64,000 nt of DNA from Eutypa lata (Eukaryota > Ascomycota > Sordariomycetes > Xylariales > Diatrypaceae). Position 1 is the first letter of the stretch; each line of letters opens with the position of its first letter. A program made the translations under genes and the position numbers. The notes beneath the pieces were generated by a model. The model was not told the origin of the DNA. It ran no database searches and was given only the letters and a program-made list of their open reading frames with translations. This document shows positions 50,728 through 61,587 of the stretch, piece after piece. Location: NCBI GenBank assembly GCA_022661535.1, contig JAKULF010000009.1, positions 1,240,001 through 1,304,000 on the forward strand, in the 5' to 3' direction.

Positions 50728-51020
50728 CGTAGGAAGAAAGCACTCAGGTAGTTTTATTTCGAACTATTATTTAAACGGCGGCCTGTTCGCCGAGTGAAAC
50801 TTCATCTTATAGATCATATTGCTGGCTGTATGACAGCCTCTATATTTCGTCCTTACACTCTGAAAAAATGGTTGGAATCTTCATGAGCACTAATGGTGTA
50901 CCATTGCTGCGTGTTGGTAGGATACACCGTCCTCGGTATCTCACTGTGCCCCCTATTTTCTTTATTAAAAAAGCAGAAAAAGAAAAAAGACCGATCCTCA
51001 GAATATGCACTAGAACTCGT

Positions 51021-52945
51021 TCAGACCACACCCTCTATCGCATTCGATGATTTTAGAATCGTGGTGACTGCACCAAGCACAGTTTTTGACATCCCCAACT
51101 GCGTAGGAAAGTCGTATATAGACTCAGTTTCCTCGGGTGCACTGGGTCGTAAATGTCGAAATTGGTCCGGAGGATTGTTGTCTGACGTATCCGTATAGGA
51201 TTCGAATTTGAATGGAATCATCGGAGAATTTGTAGGATCTATCTTGACATTGCCCTGTGAACAATTTTCGTCCTCCTTTACAGGGTAGCGGATGAAATCA
51301 CCATCTTTTATGCTGCAATTAGGAACCAACGGCTGATGCTCTGCGCCTACCAGCTTATCAAGGGGCGATATGTTCTGATTGTGAAGCATGTCCCTCACAA
51401 CCTTTAGCGCAGAGTTAGCAGCACCGGTGATCCATGTATGATGGTACGACAGATGTTCACCAGCGAAGTAGATGTTTCCTTCCGGCCTGCGAGCGACGTT
51501 GAAACGTGCACGGAACTGGCCTGGCAGGAACATAGCGTCACCTGTAGCAGTTGAGTCGGACCAAACGGCATCGGAGGTCTCGATGAGGAGATCGTAGACA
51601 TCGACCTTATCATCACCATAAGACTTCCCCTGATACATTTTGGCGACACACTGTAGCGCGAGGCTGCGGCGCTCAAGGGGCGTCAAGGGTAGCCAATTGG
51701 ATGCATCCGTCATCCTGGAGGACACGCGAGTTAGTCCAGATTCCATACCACAAACCTATCTTGGATGCACGAAGAGAGAAAGAACTTACCATGCGTAGAC
51801 GAGAAGAACCCCCGGCCCATCCTCACCGATGCCGTTTGACGGGAAAACGATCCACCGGATCGGGAGATCCGTGGTGCTCTGCCCGCCAGCACAAGGGCTC
51901 TCCTTCACCCGCTCCCAGAAGCGCGTCTTGAAGCGCATACCTATCTTGTACAGGGCCTCGAAGTGCATAGAGCGGATTGCCATCTCTTTATCGACACTCC
52001 AGCGAGGTCTGATAATGATCACGCGCAGCGCCGCAGGCGGAATAGCCAGGACGACACGGTCGAATTTCGCGCTGACAGAGCCTTCATAACCAGTCGCCGC
52101 AATGCTCACGCGGTCATCGTCGGTTACTTCGAGCCCCGTCACGCGCGCTCCGAACGTTATGTTGCTGTACCCGACTAGGTACGCCATCGCTTGGGGTAGG
52201 CGGCTCATCCCCTGATCGATGGTCTTCCAGTTCGCTTCATCGAAGTCCATATTCTGCATGACGAGTTCGGGCACGCTGAGCGTGAATTGGTTCGTCTGGG
52301 ACGTCACCGTCTCGACGAAGTCGATAACCTCGGTTGGCCAGCCCATGACTAAACTACAATAGAGCCGGAAGGTGTAGTCGTCGAACTTATCCACTATTTC
52401 CTCGAAGGCCGCGTTGAAGTCTCCTCTTAGTGCCTCGATGAATTCGCCGATAGCTTCGTCGAGGAGCTCCTTAGCTGTCTTATGCTTGTAGTCCTCGGGA
52501 ACGTCCCAGCCAACACTTGCTGGCGTGGTTGCGTATGCCTGGACTGCTGGCCGGTGGCCATTGATGTAGATGTCGTTGCCTGCGGCGTTCAGGACATACT
52601 TGATCAGCTTGATCTTCATGTCCTTGTCCCGAGGCACGCGGGAGTTGACGTGGTCGATGAGCTGGAAGACGATCTTGTGGAAATTCGAATTAGGGATACG
52701 CATTGCCCCCGCCTCGTAATATTGGTTTTTCTCTCTTGTGAAATAGTGAGTGTGGACACGACCGCCTACGCGATCCGTACCCTCGAAGATACGCACGCTG
52801 TGGCCCTGGCTTTGGAGGAGAAGCGCGGTGTATAGACCGGCAATCCCACCACCGACGATGCCGACGTTGAGGCCTGGGTTGTCACATTAGTATAGTGAAA
52901 GGCGTCTATGATATGGTATATAACTTGATAGCACTCACGGGACAT
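51021..52945 (-). CDS. FAD amine oxidase, L-amino-acid-oxidase-like
   Basis: Three exons read leftwards: 52945-52939 (only 7 nt, ATGTCCC), 52873-51790 and 51714-51021, with introns of 65 and 75 nt; the product has 594 residues. The dinucleotide motif is NVGIVGGGIAGLYTALLL near residues 5-22, followed by FEGTDRVGGRVHTHYF. YYEAGAMRIP (about 54-63) is the substrate-side FAD motif of L-amino-acid oxidases, and IYFAGEHLSYHHTWITGAAN near 445-464 is the closing FAD motif. Family chemistry is oxidation of an amine or amino acid to an imine with H2O2 release. About 120 residues follow the last conserved motif, longer than usual, with no recognised domain. No signal peptide is visible, so it is probably intracellular. 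Location suggests amine or amino-acid handling in the cluster. Confidence 0.9.
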
Positions 52946-54734
52946 TTTCTAAATGAACAACAAGATCAGGATTAGTTGTCAGTGATATGGAAAGTGATAT
53001 GTTATTCAACCTCGTTGCTAGCTGAGGAGTTGAGCGTCATATAGTTTTGCGATAAGTGTCGGGTCCATAAGCAGCATCTCTTAGGTTTGGAAGAGATGTT
53101 GTTCAGGTTATATATATCCAAGTTACACTTGATCATGGCTATACGATTCATGCCCCCGCCAATAGGAAGGCAGGAGTCGATCGTTATAGGCAACATGCAC
53201 ATTCCTACCCTAGGTCTTATCATATGTAAGTAGATGGCAAAGTGGCGGGCTGAACATTGTCGGTGTAACCATCTAAACAGGCCTCTCCTAACCTAGTAAC
53301 GGTTTGGGCACATAGCAGAAAACGGATAAAAAGATTCCATATACATTATGATTGAGGTAGCTGATTTGATAGCACTGTTATTTGTCTTACCAGGCAAGCG
53401 TCAGCAACGTTTTGAAAGCTGCTGCTGCTGACGTGGTGGGAGGCAATACGAGGTCCTCCCAAACGGAGGCTTTTTCTACCGCCTTGTCCGGTTGACTAAA
53501 TGCTTTGTTTCCAGGTTGATGCCAAAATAATTGATAATATCTTCTATTATGCACCTAAATACCTACCTACTTAAGTACGTAACATATATGTCCCGGTTAT
53601 GCTTAATATGCAAGGCGTGTATGGTTATTTAGATATTTAATATTTCAACAATCTTCTTATAGTATTCGATATAGAATAATTGCTGATTAATACTTCCTAA
53701 CTATATTATTCGTAATCTAACTCTGTGAGAAATCGTTAGTAATGTCAAAACTTTTGATATTTAGCAGGTGTAACCAAAAGAGGCTGTGAACAGGAAAGGG
53801 ATGGCAGGATCACGGTGTCGTGGCCAAGCTTGAGACTTGGACATGTCAATTTTACTTATCAAGCGACCATACCTTAAGAAAGTCTACTATCATTAGCTTC
53901 CTGAAAAATTAGCGTAGGTGTATTGAGTTCCCAGTCAGATTCTAAGACAAGGATATGGTGTTGCTTGACAGCACATGTGTACTTCAGGGCCCCTCCCGCC
54001 TTTTCGCTAACGGAAGCGACTACTATTTGGGTATAGCAGATAGGATTATCCTCTCAGGCCAGCAAACATCAGCTGTATGTCCTAACTATTGCTCACCACG
54101 TTGTTTGTGCTAGGGGTCACAACGCTCTTGGACCGTGACAGTCAAGCATACAGCATGCTTGGTTACAGGCTTTATACAAACACGAAAATGAGCATGTTGA
54201 GCTTGCTATGCTTGCTAAAAAGTTACAAGGGCAATTAGGATCTGAGCCATCCTTGATGATATAGATCTAGACCGGAGTCCATCTAATCATTGTCTTTCCT
54301 CTATCTTGCTTATATTGCTTTCGGTAGGCTGGGTTAATATGTCGTTGATAGCTAACGGCACCAGACTTTGCCAATATGCATATTCTTATTCGTACAACCT
54401 CTTCTTACTTTGGATATTTATATCACAATAATTGAAGACTTATATGCATACGCAATTACCTGATTGTGCCAATCTAGATGGGAAAACTTTGAAGTCAGAT
54501 CTACATGTTCATTACAGTTAAAGTTGACACTGAAAACGGTATAAAGGGTTTGCAAAATAATCTCAACTACTCTATTCTAGTAGCTCATTTTCTCGAGGAT
54601 TGAAGAGCTTTAAACCACCGAACATCACGCCGTCGTACTATTCATGATTGTTTATAGGCTTCTATCCGTTGGTGATGACTGCCTGGCCATCGTATCTCCC
54701 TGCCGGCAATGATTTCATTGACCATCCTTCGGGT
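52946..54734. other. Gene-free AT-rich region
   Basis: About 1.8 kb inside the cluster. Near 54150-54262 there is a short frame reading KHENEHVELAMLAKKLQGQL that looks coding-like but has no gene structure, possibly a relic. A CCTACCTACTTAAGTA element lies near 53560-53577. Otherwise nothing recognised. Confidence 0.5.
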
Positions 54735-57200
54735 CTACCGACGTCTGCATTGGCGAATTTGGTACCCATTTTCTGCCATCCAACTCCCCGGCAATGCCCC
54801 CTGCGTTGCAAACTGGCCCGAGAAGCCAAGGGCACTCGAAGCGCGCAAAACACCTTGCCCTTCGGCGCGAACGAAGCCCTCGAGCGCCGTCGAAGCCTGC
54901 AATAACAACCTGTCATCACGATCATTGGCGGCAGATGAGAAGATGTCCCCGACGATCAAAACCAGTCTGTTCTCGCGCTTTGCGTAGTCCGATAACAAAG
55001 GATCACAGCGCAGCTTGACGGCATGAAGCGCCCGCAAACACTGGCGGTGCATGGTTATGTAGGGTAGCGTAAACTCCAGTGATTCCATGTGCAGTGTGCG
55101 GGCGAGGGCCCAGACCAGTTCCCCTGGGGGTAGCAGACCGCTCTCAGTGGCTTTCCCCCGAGATTTCTCCTTGCCTTTGCTGTCCTTTGCCTTGCTATTT
55201 CCCGGATTATTGGTCTGACCCGAGACGAAAGACCTGCCGCCTTCTGCTTTCCATGTGCTCAAATCGACAACCTTGTCCACGTGTTCTGGGGTCCACTCAA
55301 CCTGCCCGGTATTGTACAGGTATCGGTCCATAAACATGCAAGAGACCAGCGCACCCTTATTTATCATACGGGATCCCGACTTGGACGCCAACGGGGCTCT
55401 ACGGCGTCGGTTGTTGGTCACTGCCGCTGCTGAGATGCCTATCTGAAGCATGAACCTCCTGAGATATTCTTCCGGGTTTTGGGGCGGCCCGCCCACGAAG
55501 AAGTTCGAAATACCCAGTAACGATCGCACAACATGCATATCTAACCATGAGACCTTCATGGCTTCTTCTTGTCGAACAGCATGATAGAGATGGGCTGCGC
55601 AAGTGATAGACCCCCACGCATTTGCAAGTTCGATACCAACATTGTATATCTCCGCGCGGAAGTGGTAGAGCATAAGGCCACTTAGAACTGGAGACATGGC
55701 CAACATACGATTTGGCTTCATGGAGCTTGGTATCTGTATCCCCATCTTGCTATACATCTTCAGTCTCATGTTATAGACTGGATCTGCTAGGATGTCCTTT
55801 ATTTGTGCCTGGAACTGTCGTAGCACGTGATCTTGCGACGCTGGCCAGTTGTCGTTCTTGAGATCCTGATGGAACTCAAAGTGCTTATCTAATTCACCGT
55901 CCATGAATTTTAACTGCTCCACGAGGGTGGTAAATCCTTCCTTGGCATGCCCACGAATGGTGTGATGGATGTCCAGGAAGATTTGCGCAGCGAAGAGAAG
56001 ATAAAAAGGAACTTCTTTGGTATTTACCATCTCCCTTATTCCTCGCAGGAATTCATCTTCGACAGGATAGTTCGGGACGGCTCTAACTACCGTTACCAGC
56101 TCAATTAAAAACGGCACAAGGAGTGAACCATCTTCGAGGAACTTCTCATTAGCAGACTTGGACTTCCGATCGCTTCTCGCGTCGTCGTAACTGAAGTTCC
56201 CTTTCTCGCAGACGGGTATTTGACCTGGCTCAAGAGTATCTTGGATGGAAGAAATTATCCTCAAGGTCAATACATATGTTTGCTCTGCAACATCGTATAT
56301 TCCGTAGATATTGTCCTGGCCTTCCGTAAACAGTTCACCGGTATTGTAACCCCTCGACAAGGCTGCGCTTTGGTATAACTGGTGGAGTACCTTCCACATA
56401 CCGCCATGAAGCTCAAATTGTGGTGCAATATCCTCTGTAAGCTTTCGTCCAAGGTCGATGGCGGTGTTGGTACTAATAGCCGCTGCTGTGAGGTCGAGGG
56501 TATCATTCTCGTACTTCGACCATATGCACTTCACATATGCTCGGATCCTATTCAGGTCGTTGACGACCATTGTTAAAGCGAGCATGTAATCCTGTAATGA
56601 AGTCTGTGGCTCCACTTCGTAGATTTCCTTGTCACCCTCTGCGTTACTGGGTCTGCAAATGTCAGGGGAGTCCAAGAATTCCTCAGACGGTTCCTGAAGT
56701 TCCAATGTTGCGAACTTGTTGACAACATCTTTGTTTCGGGCTTCAGTACCCATTGATATACGAGCTATGCGTGGTTTGAGGATATCCTGGACCTTTTCTA
56801 ATATGCCGACAAAGTGCTCGTGAGACTTGTCAGATGTTGTGTCTGACGTCTTTTCGTTCTGTGCAAGCTTGCTTGAAACCCCATTGCGCTTTTTAATAAC
56901 CCTGTCTAACGTAGCTACGAAAGATGTCGGAACTGATAAGTCGGGTTTGCGGGCTATGAACTCGGCTAGAGGGACAAAATCCTTCACCCTGATGATGTGT
57001 TTCGGGATTAAGGACTGGGACACCTTCTTAGCTTGTGTCCTAGCCTTGCCTTTGAGCCGACCGGTAGACTTGCTGGCTTCTGGGCGTGGAATATCTGCTG
57101 TGTAGCCGTGTGCCTTAGCAGTAGAGGCAAGCCAAGCAGCCACCGAATTGGTGTCCTGCTTATACTCGTGGTAGGAACTGAATAGAGAAGGTGGAAGCAT
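54735..57200 (-). CDS. DUF6604-domain protein
   Basis: Single-exon gene for 821 residues; the ATG at 57200 is chosen because the conserved domain begins there (MLPPSLFSSYHEYKQDTNSV). The N-terminal 250 residues match DUF6604, a domain found at the start of many large filamentous-fungal proteins: AAWLASTAKAHGY, then a Lys-rich linker, VKDFVPLAEFIARKP and a later FVGILEKVQDIL. The rest has an all-helical look, with a conserved-looking VLSGLMLYHFRAEIYNVGIE segment and SWLDMHVVRSLLGISNFFVG. There is no catalytic signature, signal peptide or membrane segment. The function of the family is unknown. It sits between flavoenzyme genes of the cluster but is not a typical biosynthetic enzyme, so it may be a bystander. 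Confidence 0.85.
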   Translation of the reverse strand: MLPPSLFSSYHEYKQDTNSVAAWLASTAKAHGYTADIPRPEASKSTGRLKGKARTQAKKVSQSLIPKHIIRVKDFVPLAEFIARKPDLSVPTSFVATLDRVIKKRNGVSSKLAQNEKTSDTTSDKSHEHFVGILEKVQDILKPRIARISMGTEARNKDVVNKFATLELQEPSEEFLDSPDICRPSNAEGDKEIYEVEPQTSLQDYMLALTMVVNDLNRIRAYVKCIWSKYENDTLDLTAAAISTNTAIDLGRKLTEDIAPQFELHGGMWKVLHQLYQSAALSRGYNTGELFTEGQDNIYGIYDVAEQTYVLTLRIISSIQDTLEPGQIPVCEKGNFSYDDARSDRKSKSANEKFLEDGSLLVPFLIELVTVVRAVPNYPVEDEFLRGIREMVNTKEVPFYLLFAAQIFLDIHHTIRGHAKEGFTTLVEQLKFMDGELDKHFEFHQDLKNDNWPASQDHVLRQFQAQIKDILADPVYNMRLKMYSKMGIQIPSSMKPNRMLAMSPVLSGLMLYHFRAEIYNVGIELANAWGSITCAAHLYHAVRQEEAMKVSWLDMHVVRSLLGISNFFVGGPPQNPEEYLRRFMLQIGISAAAVTNNRRRRAPLASKSGSRMINKGALVSCMFMDRYLYNTGQVEWTPEHVDKVVDLSTWKAEGGRSFVSGQTNNPGNSKAKDSKGKEKSRGKATESGLLPPGELVWALARTLHMESLEFTLPYITMHRQCLRALHAVKLRCDPLLSDYAKRENRLVLIVGDIFSSAANDRDDRLLLQASTALEGFVRAEGQGVLRASSALGFSGQFATQGALPGSWMAENGYQIRQCRRR

Positions 57201-59022
57201 TGTTACGGTGATGCTGACTGTAGAATTGGGTAGAATGAATAGAGGTAGATTTTGCAAATCGGAATTGATTGAGATGTAGGGAGAAGGATGAAGAAAGTAT
57301 GAATGGTGTAGTGTGTAGGTTGCAGAATCTAGATGAGGGAGGGTTAGGTTGATAAGTAAGTACTTAGGTACCTACAATACCGCACAGGAAAAGTTTTCAA
57401 CCTGATCAAGATATCAGGTTACCATTGATTACATAAGAAGAGATTTGCAATCTGTGCAATAGCCATTGTGCTGGTTCTGTAGTAATATCTATATATATAT
57501 TCTCCTCGAGCACTACCCGAGGTTCTTCTTCGCCTTTCAAATCACTAAGCTACGCGGCTCTATGGATGCAATGGAATTGATGCCATCCAGTCTATTAAAT
57601 GCAATGGTGGCAAAAGCAGTACGCCTAGCATACGTTATACTGAAGGGGACATAATGACAGCGTAGCACGCCCTTATCATTCCAAATCCAAGCTTCTATAA
57701 CGCCTTAAATGAGGGAGAAATAATACATTCAGATAGATATGGACATGGTAAAACTCTGTAGGAAAAAATAAACCTAGAAGAATGGTTGTAGCAAGGCACA
57801 TGTTGGCATATATATGAAGATAGAGGTTTGTTATTTGTGCCGTGTTTCTTAGATTATTTGTTCTGTGTCCCACTTATTAACCACCTAGCTATCATCGTTC
57901 CTTATCCATCCCATTATTATTATTTCCTATCCTATTATTATTTCGGTGTGGCTGCGGTAGCGAGGTAGTAGCAAGATCTTCCGTGGTGTCTGCACCAACC
58001 CACTAGCACAAGCCTCAATAGCTTTATCTTTAAGTGCAGTTCAAGAGTTCATCGGACATCATTGCAATTATATTACGTATGTAGTGCTACCTATCATGTT
58101 ACAGTAAAGTAAATACAGAAGGGGCGAGATGCCAAATTAATTGTGAATACTTAATGGGCACTATGGCGAGTTTGTCTTTATCATTCTTTTGTTATTTATT
58201 TGTTTATTTGTGGCATACTAAGAAGAAATCGAGGAGACGTGGCAGAAATCATTATAGAGCTTTGTCCATTTAGGGGATTTAAGATACAAGCCACGAAATT
58301 CGGGCTTCCCATTCAAGGTTAGCCAAAGCCCGCCTTGATATTTAAGTAGGACAATACTATTGTCCATAACGTACATCACCTACTGTTTTAGTACGCTTCA
58401 ATGCTTGAGCGATGGTAGAGGATTATGGCGGGTGATGCCCTATCCTCTGAGAAAGTAAAGGGATTAAGATAAGAAGAACAGTACAAGGGAAATAGTTCTG
58501 ATGTCGTCCACTAGCATATTCACGTTGTAATAATTGTCAGTAAACAACTTCAGGGGGGAAATAAAGACGTGGATTGAGACCTCACTGTGTGTAAATGTGA
58601 ACACCCTAGAATAAATTTATCACTATACCCGAAATATTCTTACTTGTTAGATATTATACCAGAACTCTCTTCGTATAGTAGTAAGGTAAGCGTTCGACTA
58701 TGTGTTACCTTAGGTTTTGACCTAGGAGAGTTGTAAATCTTCGAAAATAAGATGAATGCTGAGGATGTCTCTGTCTTGGCTTAGCTCCCTGGAGAGGTCT
58801 TGAGAAGACGCTGGAAGATGTCTATGTTAAGCATCTTCTTCGGTTTTCAAGTCTTCCCTCAATAAACAAGAGACTGGTCTCGAAGGTCGAATCGAGACAC
58901 AAAGGCGAAAGGTGAGATGGTATAAGAGCAAGTGATTCTTGTTGAAACTTATGTACGAATCTTGGTGGATTAGTATGTCAAATTCAAACGAACAAAACAA
59001 CATATGCCACTTATTTACCATC
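57201..59022. other. Divergent gene-free AT-rich region
   Basis: About 1.8 kb between the DUF6604 gene (minus) and the FMO gene (plus), presumably holding both promoters. A CCGAG motif lies at 57517-57521 and TATATATATATT near 57489-57501. Upstream ATGs at 58951 and 58975 are in frame with the FMO gene but precede its conserved start. No gene recognised. Confidence 0.5.
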
Positions 59023-60826
59023 ATGACGTCAAGTGGTAGAGTTGAAAACCAGGTGGCAGTCATCGGGGCCGGGGTATCAGGACTTATTGTTGGCAAGTAC
59101 GTAAACCAAGTTTTTACTCATCATCTAAATGACACCGTGGTGTGGCCATTGAGTTCTGTGCTAATACGGATACCAATAATATCCGTCATCCCCCTACCGC
59201 ACGTCACTTATTCAACACTAACGTATTTGTACTACCCTGTTTATATCTATAGACGTTTAAAAGCTGAGGGCCTGAACCCTATTATCTACGAGCGCAACGG
59301 TGCGCCGGGTGGGGTTTGGAACTTCCAACACGATGGCGACTCGCCGTTCTCGTCGGCTATGTACAAGAGCCTAGAGGCCAATTTCCCGAAGGATCTGATG
59401 GAGTTTGTTGACTTCCCATGGAAGAGAGGTACCTCAATGTTTCCAACACGCGCGACTATCGAGGAGTACCTAAACGACTACAGTGCCGATCTGCAGGTTG
59501 AGTATGATACCGAGGTCGTCGATGTGTACCGCCAGTCCCGCATACGGCCTCGCGACTGGAAGGTTGTCACGAAGCGGGTTGATCAACCTGACAAAGGAGA
59601 GGAGGATAAAAATGATCCCCAAACTACGTCGAGGGATTTCGACTTTGTGGTCGTCGCCACCGGCACGTTTGATAAACCGTTTGTTCCAGATTATCCAGGT
59701 CTGGACACGTGGAAAGAGGTGTTCCCTGATCGTATAATACATTCGAAATCATATCGGCGTGCGGAGGATTTTAGTGGGAAGGTCTGTATTATTAACCTAG
59801 TCCGAACCCTGCCTCCTTCATGCGGTTGGGGAGGGATGGAAGTGGGAGGGGTAAAAGGATCATCACTGACTAGAGTACTGATGCATACATCCACAGAACG
59901 TCTTAATCATTGGCAACTCTGCCTCGGGCTGGGACATCTCGAAGCAGCTAGCCCCGTTAGCCTCCAAGGTCTGGGTCTCATCAACGCGGCGCGACATGGT
60001 CACGAGTGATCCACGCAACGAGCTCGTATCGCCGGTCCGGAAGTTCGACGCGAAGAAGCGAACTGTGCACCTCGAAAATGAAGAAGAAGAAGAGGAAGGC
60101 AGCAGCGATGAACGGACACTCTCCGACGTAGATATCATCATCTTCTGCACAGGATACCTATACAGCTTCCCATTCCTACATCATACGGCGGAAACGACGC
60201 GCAATGGGCCGCGCCATCCCATCTGGTCAGATGGCTATAGAGTTGAGGGCCTCTACGAGCACATCGTCAACATAGAGCGCGAGAGCCTCATGTTCGTAGG
60301 TCTCCCGAAAGCTGGGCCGACGTGGCTGGTCGCGCAGGCACAGGCTCACGTTGTCGCGCGCGGGGTCAAAGGGACTCTGTTTTACCCGTACAAGACGGAG
60401 ATGCGCCAAATAGAGGCCAACGAGGTGGCGAGGTGGCAGGATGACATCGCCAACGGGAAGCGGGGCGAGAACGAGAGGTCTTTTCACAACCTCCCCGGAA
60501 GCAAATGTGCTGAGTATATTGATCGTCTGGAAGAGTGGTGTCTGGAGGCTGATGAGGCGGAAGAGAACAAGCGTGCCGCTAAGAAAAGGAAGAGAAGGTC
60601 TTCTCGTTCGGCCTCGACAACACCACCGGTCTCTGATAGTGATAGTGATCACCTTAGTCGGCGACATGTCCATACTGGTCGTCGACATGGCCCGTTTCGA
60701 TGGACTCCTAGACTTGATTGGGTTTTGGGCAATGTTAGGAAGATCCGGGACTCTTTCGTTGCCAAAGGGGAAAATAGGCATAACTTCTCTACTCCCGAGG
60801 CACTTGGAGTGGTCCAAGATGACTAG
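59023..60826 (+). CDS. FMO-type flavin monooxygenase
   Basis: Three exons, 59023-59096, 59253-59781 and 59897-60826, with introns of 156 and 115 nt; the product has 510 residues. The start at 59023 places the FAD motif QVAVIGAGVSGLIVGKRLKA at residues 10-29; in-frame ATGs at 58951 and 58975 would add unconserved residues. NGAPGGVWNF is the FMO-type second glycine motif. FVVVATGTFDKPFVPDYPG and DRIIHSKSYR (the FMO hallmark before the NADPH site) follow. The NADPH motif NVLIIGNSASGWDISKQL begins at residue 202, right at intron 2. IIIFCTGYLYSFPFL is the ATG-containing strand motif. The product oxygenates nucleophilic N or S, or sometimes a ketone, using NADPH and O2. The C-terminus has a Lys/Arg then Ser/Asp-rich tail, probably disordered. 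Likely a tailoring enzyme. Confidence 0.92.
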
Positions 60827-61587
60827 CTAGCCCTTCACTAAATTGATTGGGTTTATGATGTAATTACACCACTCACTAACTACACGGCATTATCAACACG
60901 AAATAGTATAATTATAGAAACATGAAAAGAATCTCTAAAGTTTTAACTATTAAAATAAAATGGTATCACGAAGGTCAAGGCCAACAGGCATTATTGAAAG
61001 AAACCCCCAGACTTGGTTACTTTGCTTCACAACAAGTTACAAAAGAGCACCATGTGATAATTGACGCGGGAATTTAGGTAGAATATCTAAAGAAATAGCG
61101 AGGGAAATACCTTGATCCTGCAAAAGCAGAACACTTAAGTATATGAAAGACGGGGCTTGAATCACCCCTGAAGTAGTATTCACAATGTCAAACAAATTGG
61201 GTTCTACCCATCAAGTTTAAGATATTTGAAGCCCAGATACTACTTAGTCTAATGGTATCACAACCAGGCCGAGATCATTCCCGATTTTATCTTAGTAGAT
61301 TAATTAGAAAGTTCTAACTATGGCTTCATATACTGGACACGTTAGAAATGATACTTCGTTACTGATAAACCATTCATGTATAAAACATATGCTTGCTTCT
61401 CCCCTATCATGATATAAATGGGGACGAGGGAATGGCACTGTCGGGAACCCCTTAGTGTCGAGGGGACCGGCAACTTCAATCAAACACAGTCGTTATTTGA
61501 ATTCTATATGCGAATGGAGTTAACGTTTACATACTGTGCATCGCTCTGTTCTATTCCACATTTCGTAACTCGTGTTTGGAGAATCTC
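60827..61587. other. Convergent intergenic region
   Basis: Holds the 3' ends of the FMO and PKS genes. AT-rich. The words AATGGTATCAC at 60958 and 61250 are short chance-level repeats. No gene recognised. Confidence 0.5.

Noticed and set aside
61141..61300. tRNA-like fragments (a D-arm-like TAGTCTAATGG and a GC hairpin)
   Set aside because: No complete cloverleaf: acceptor stem, anticodon stem and a TTCRA T-loop in the right places are missing.
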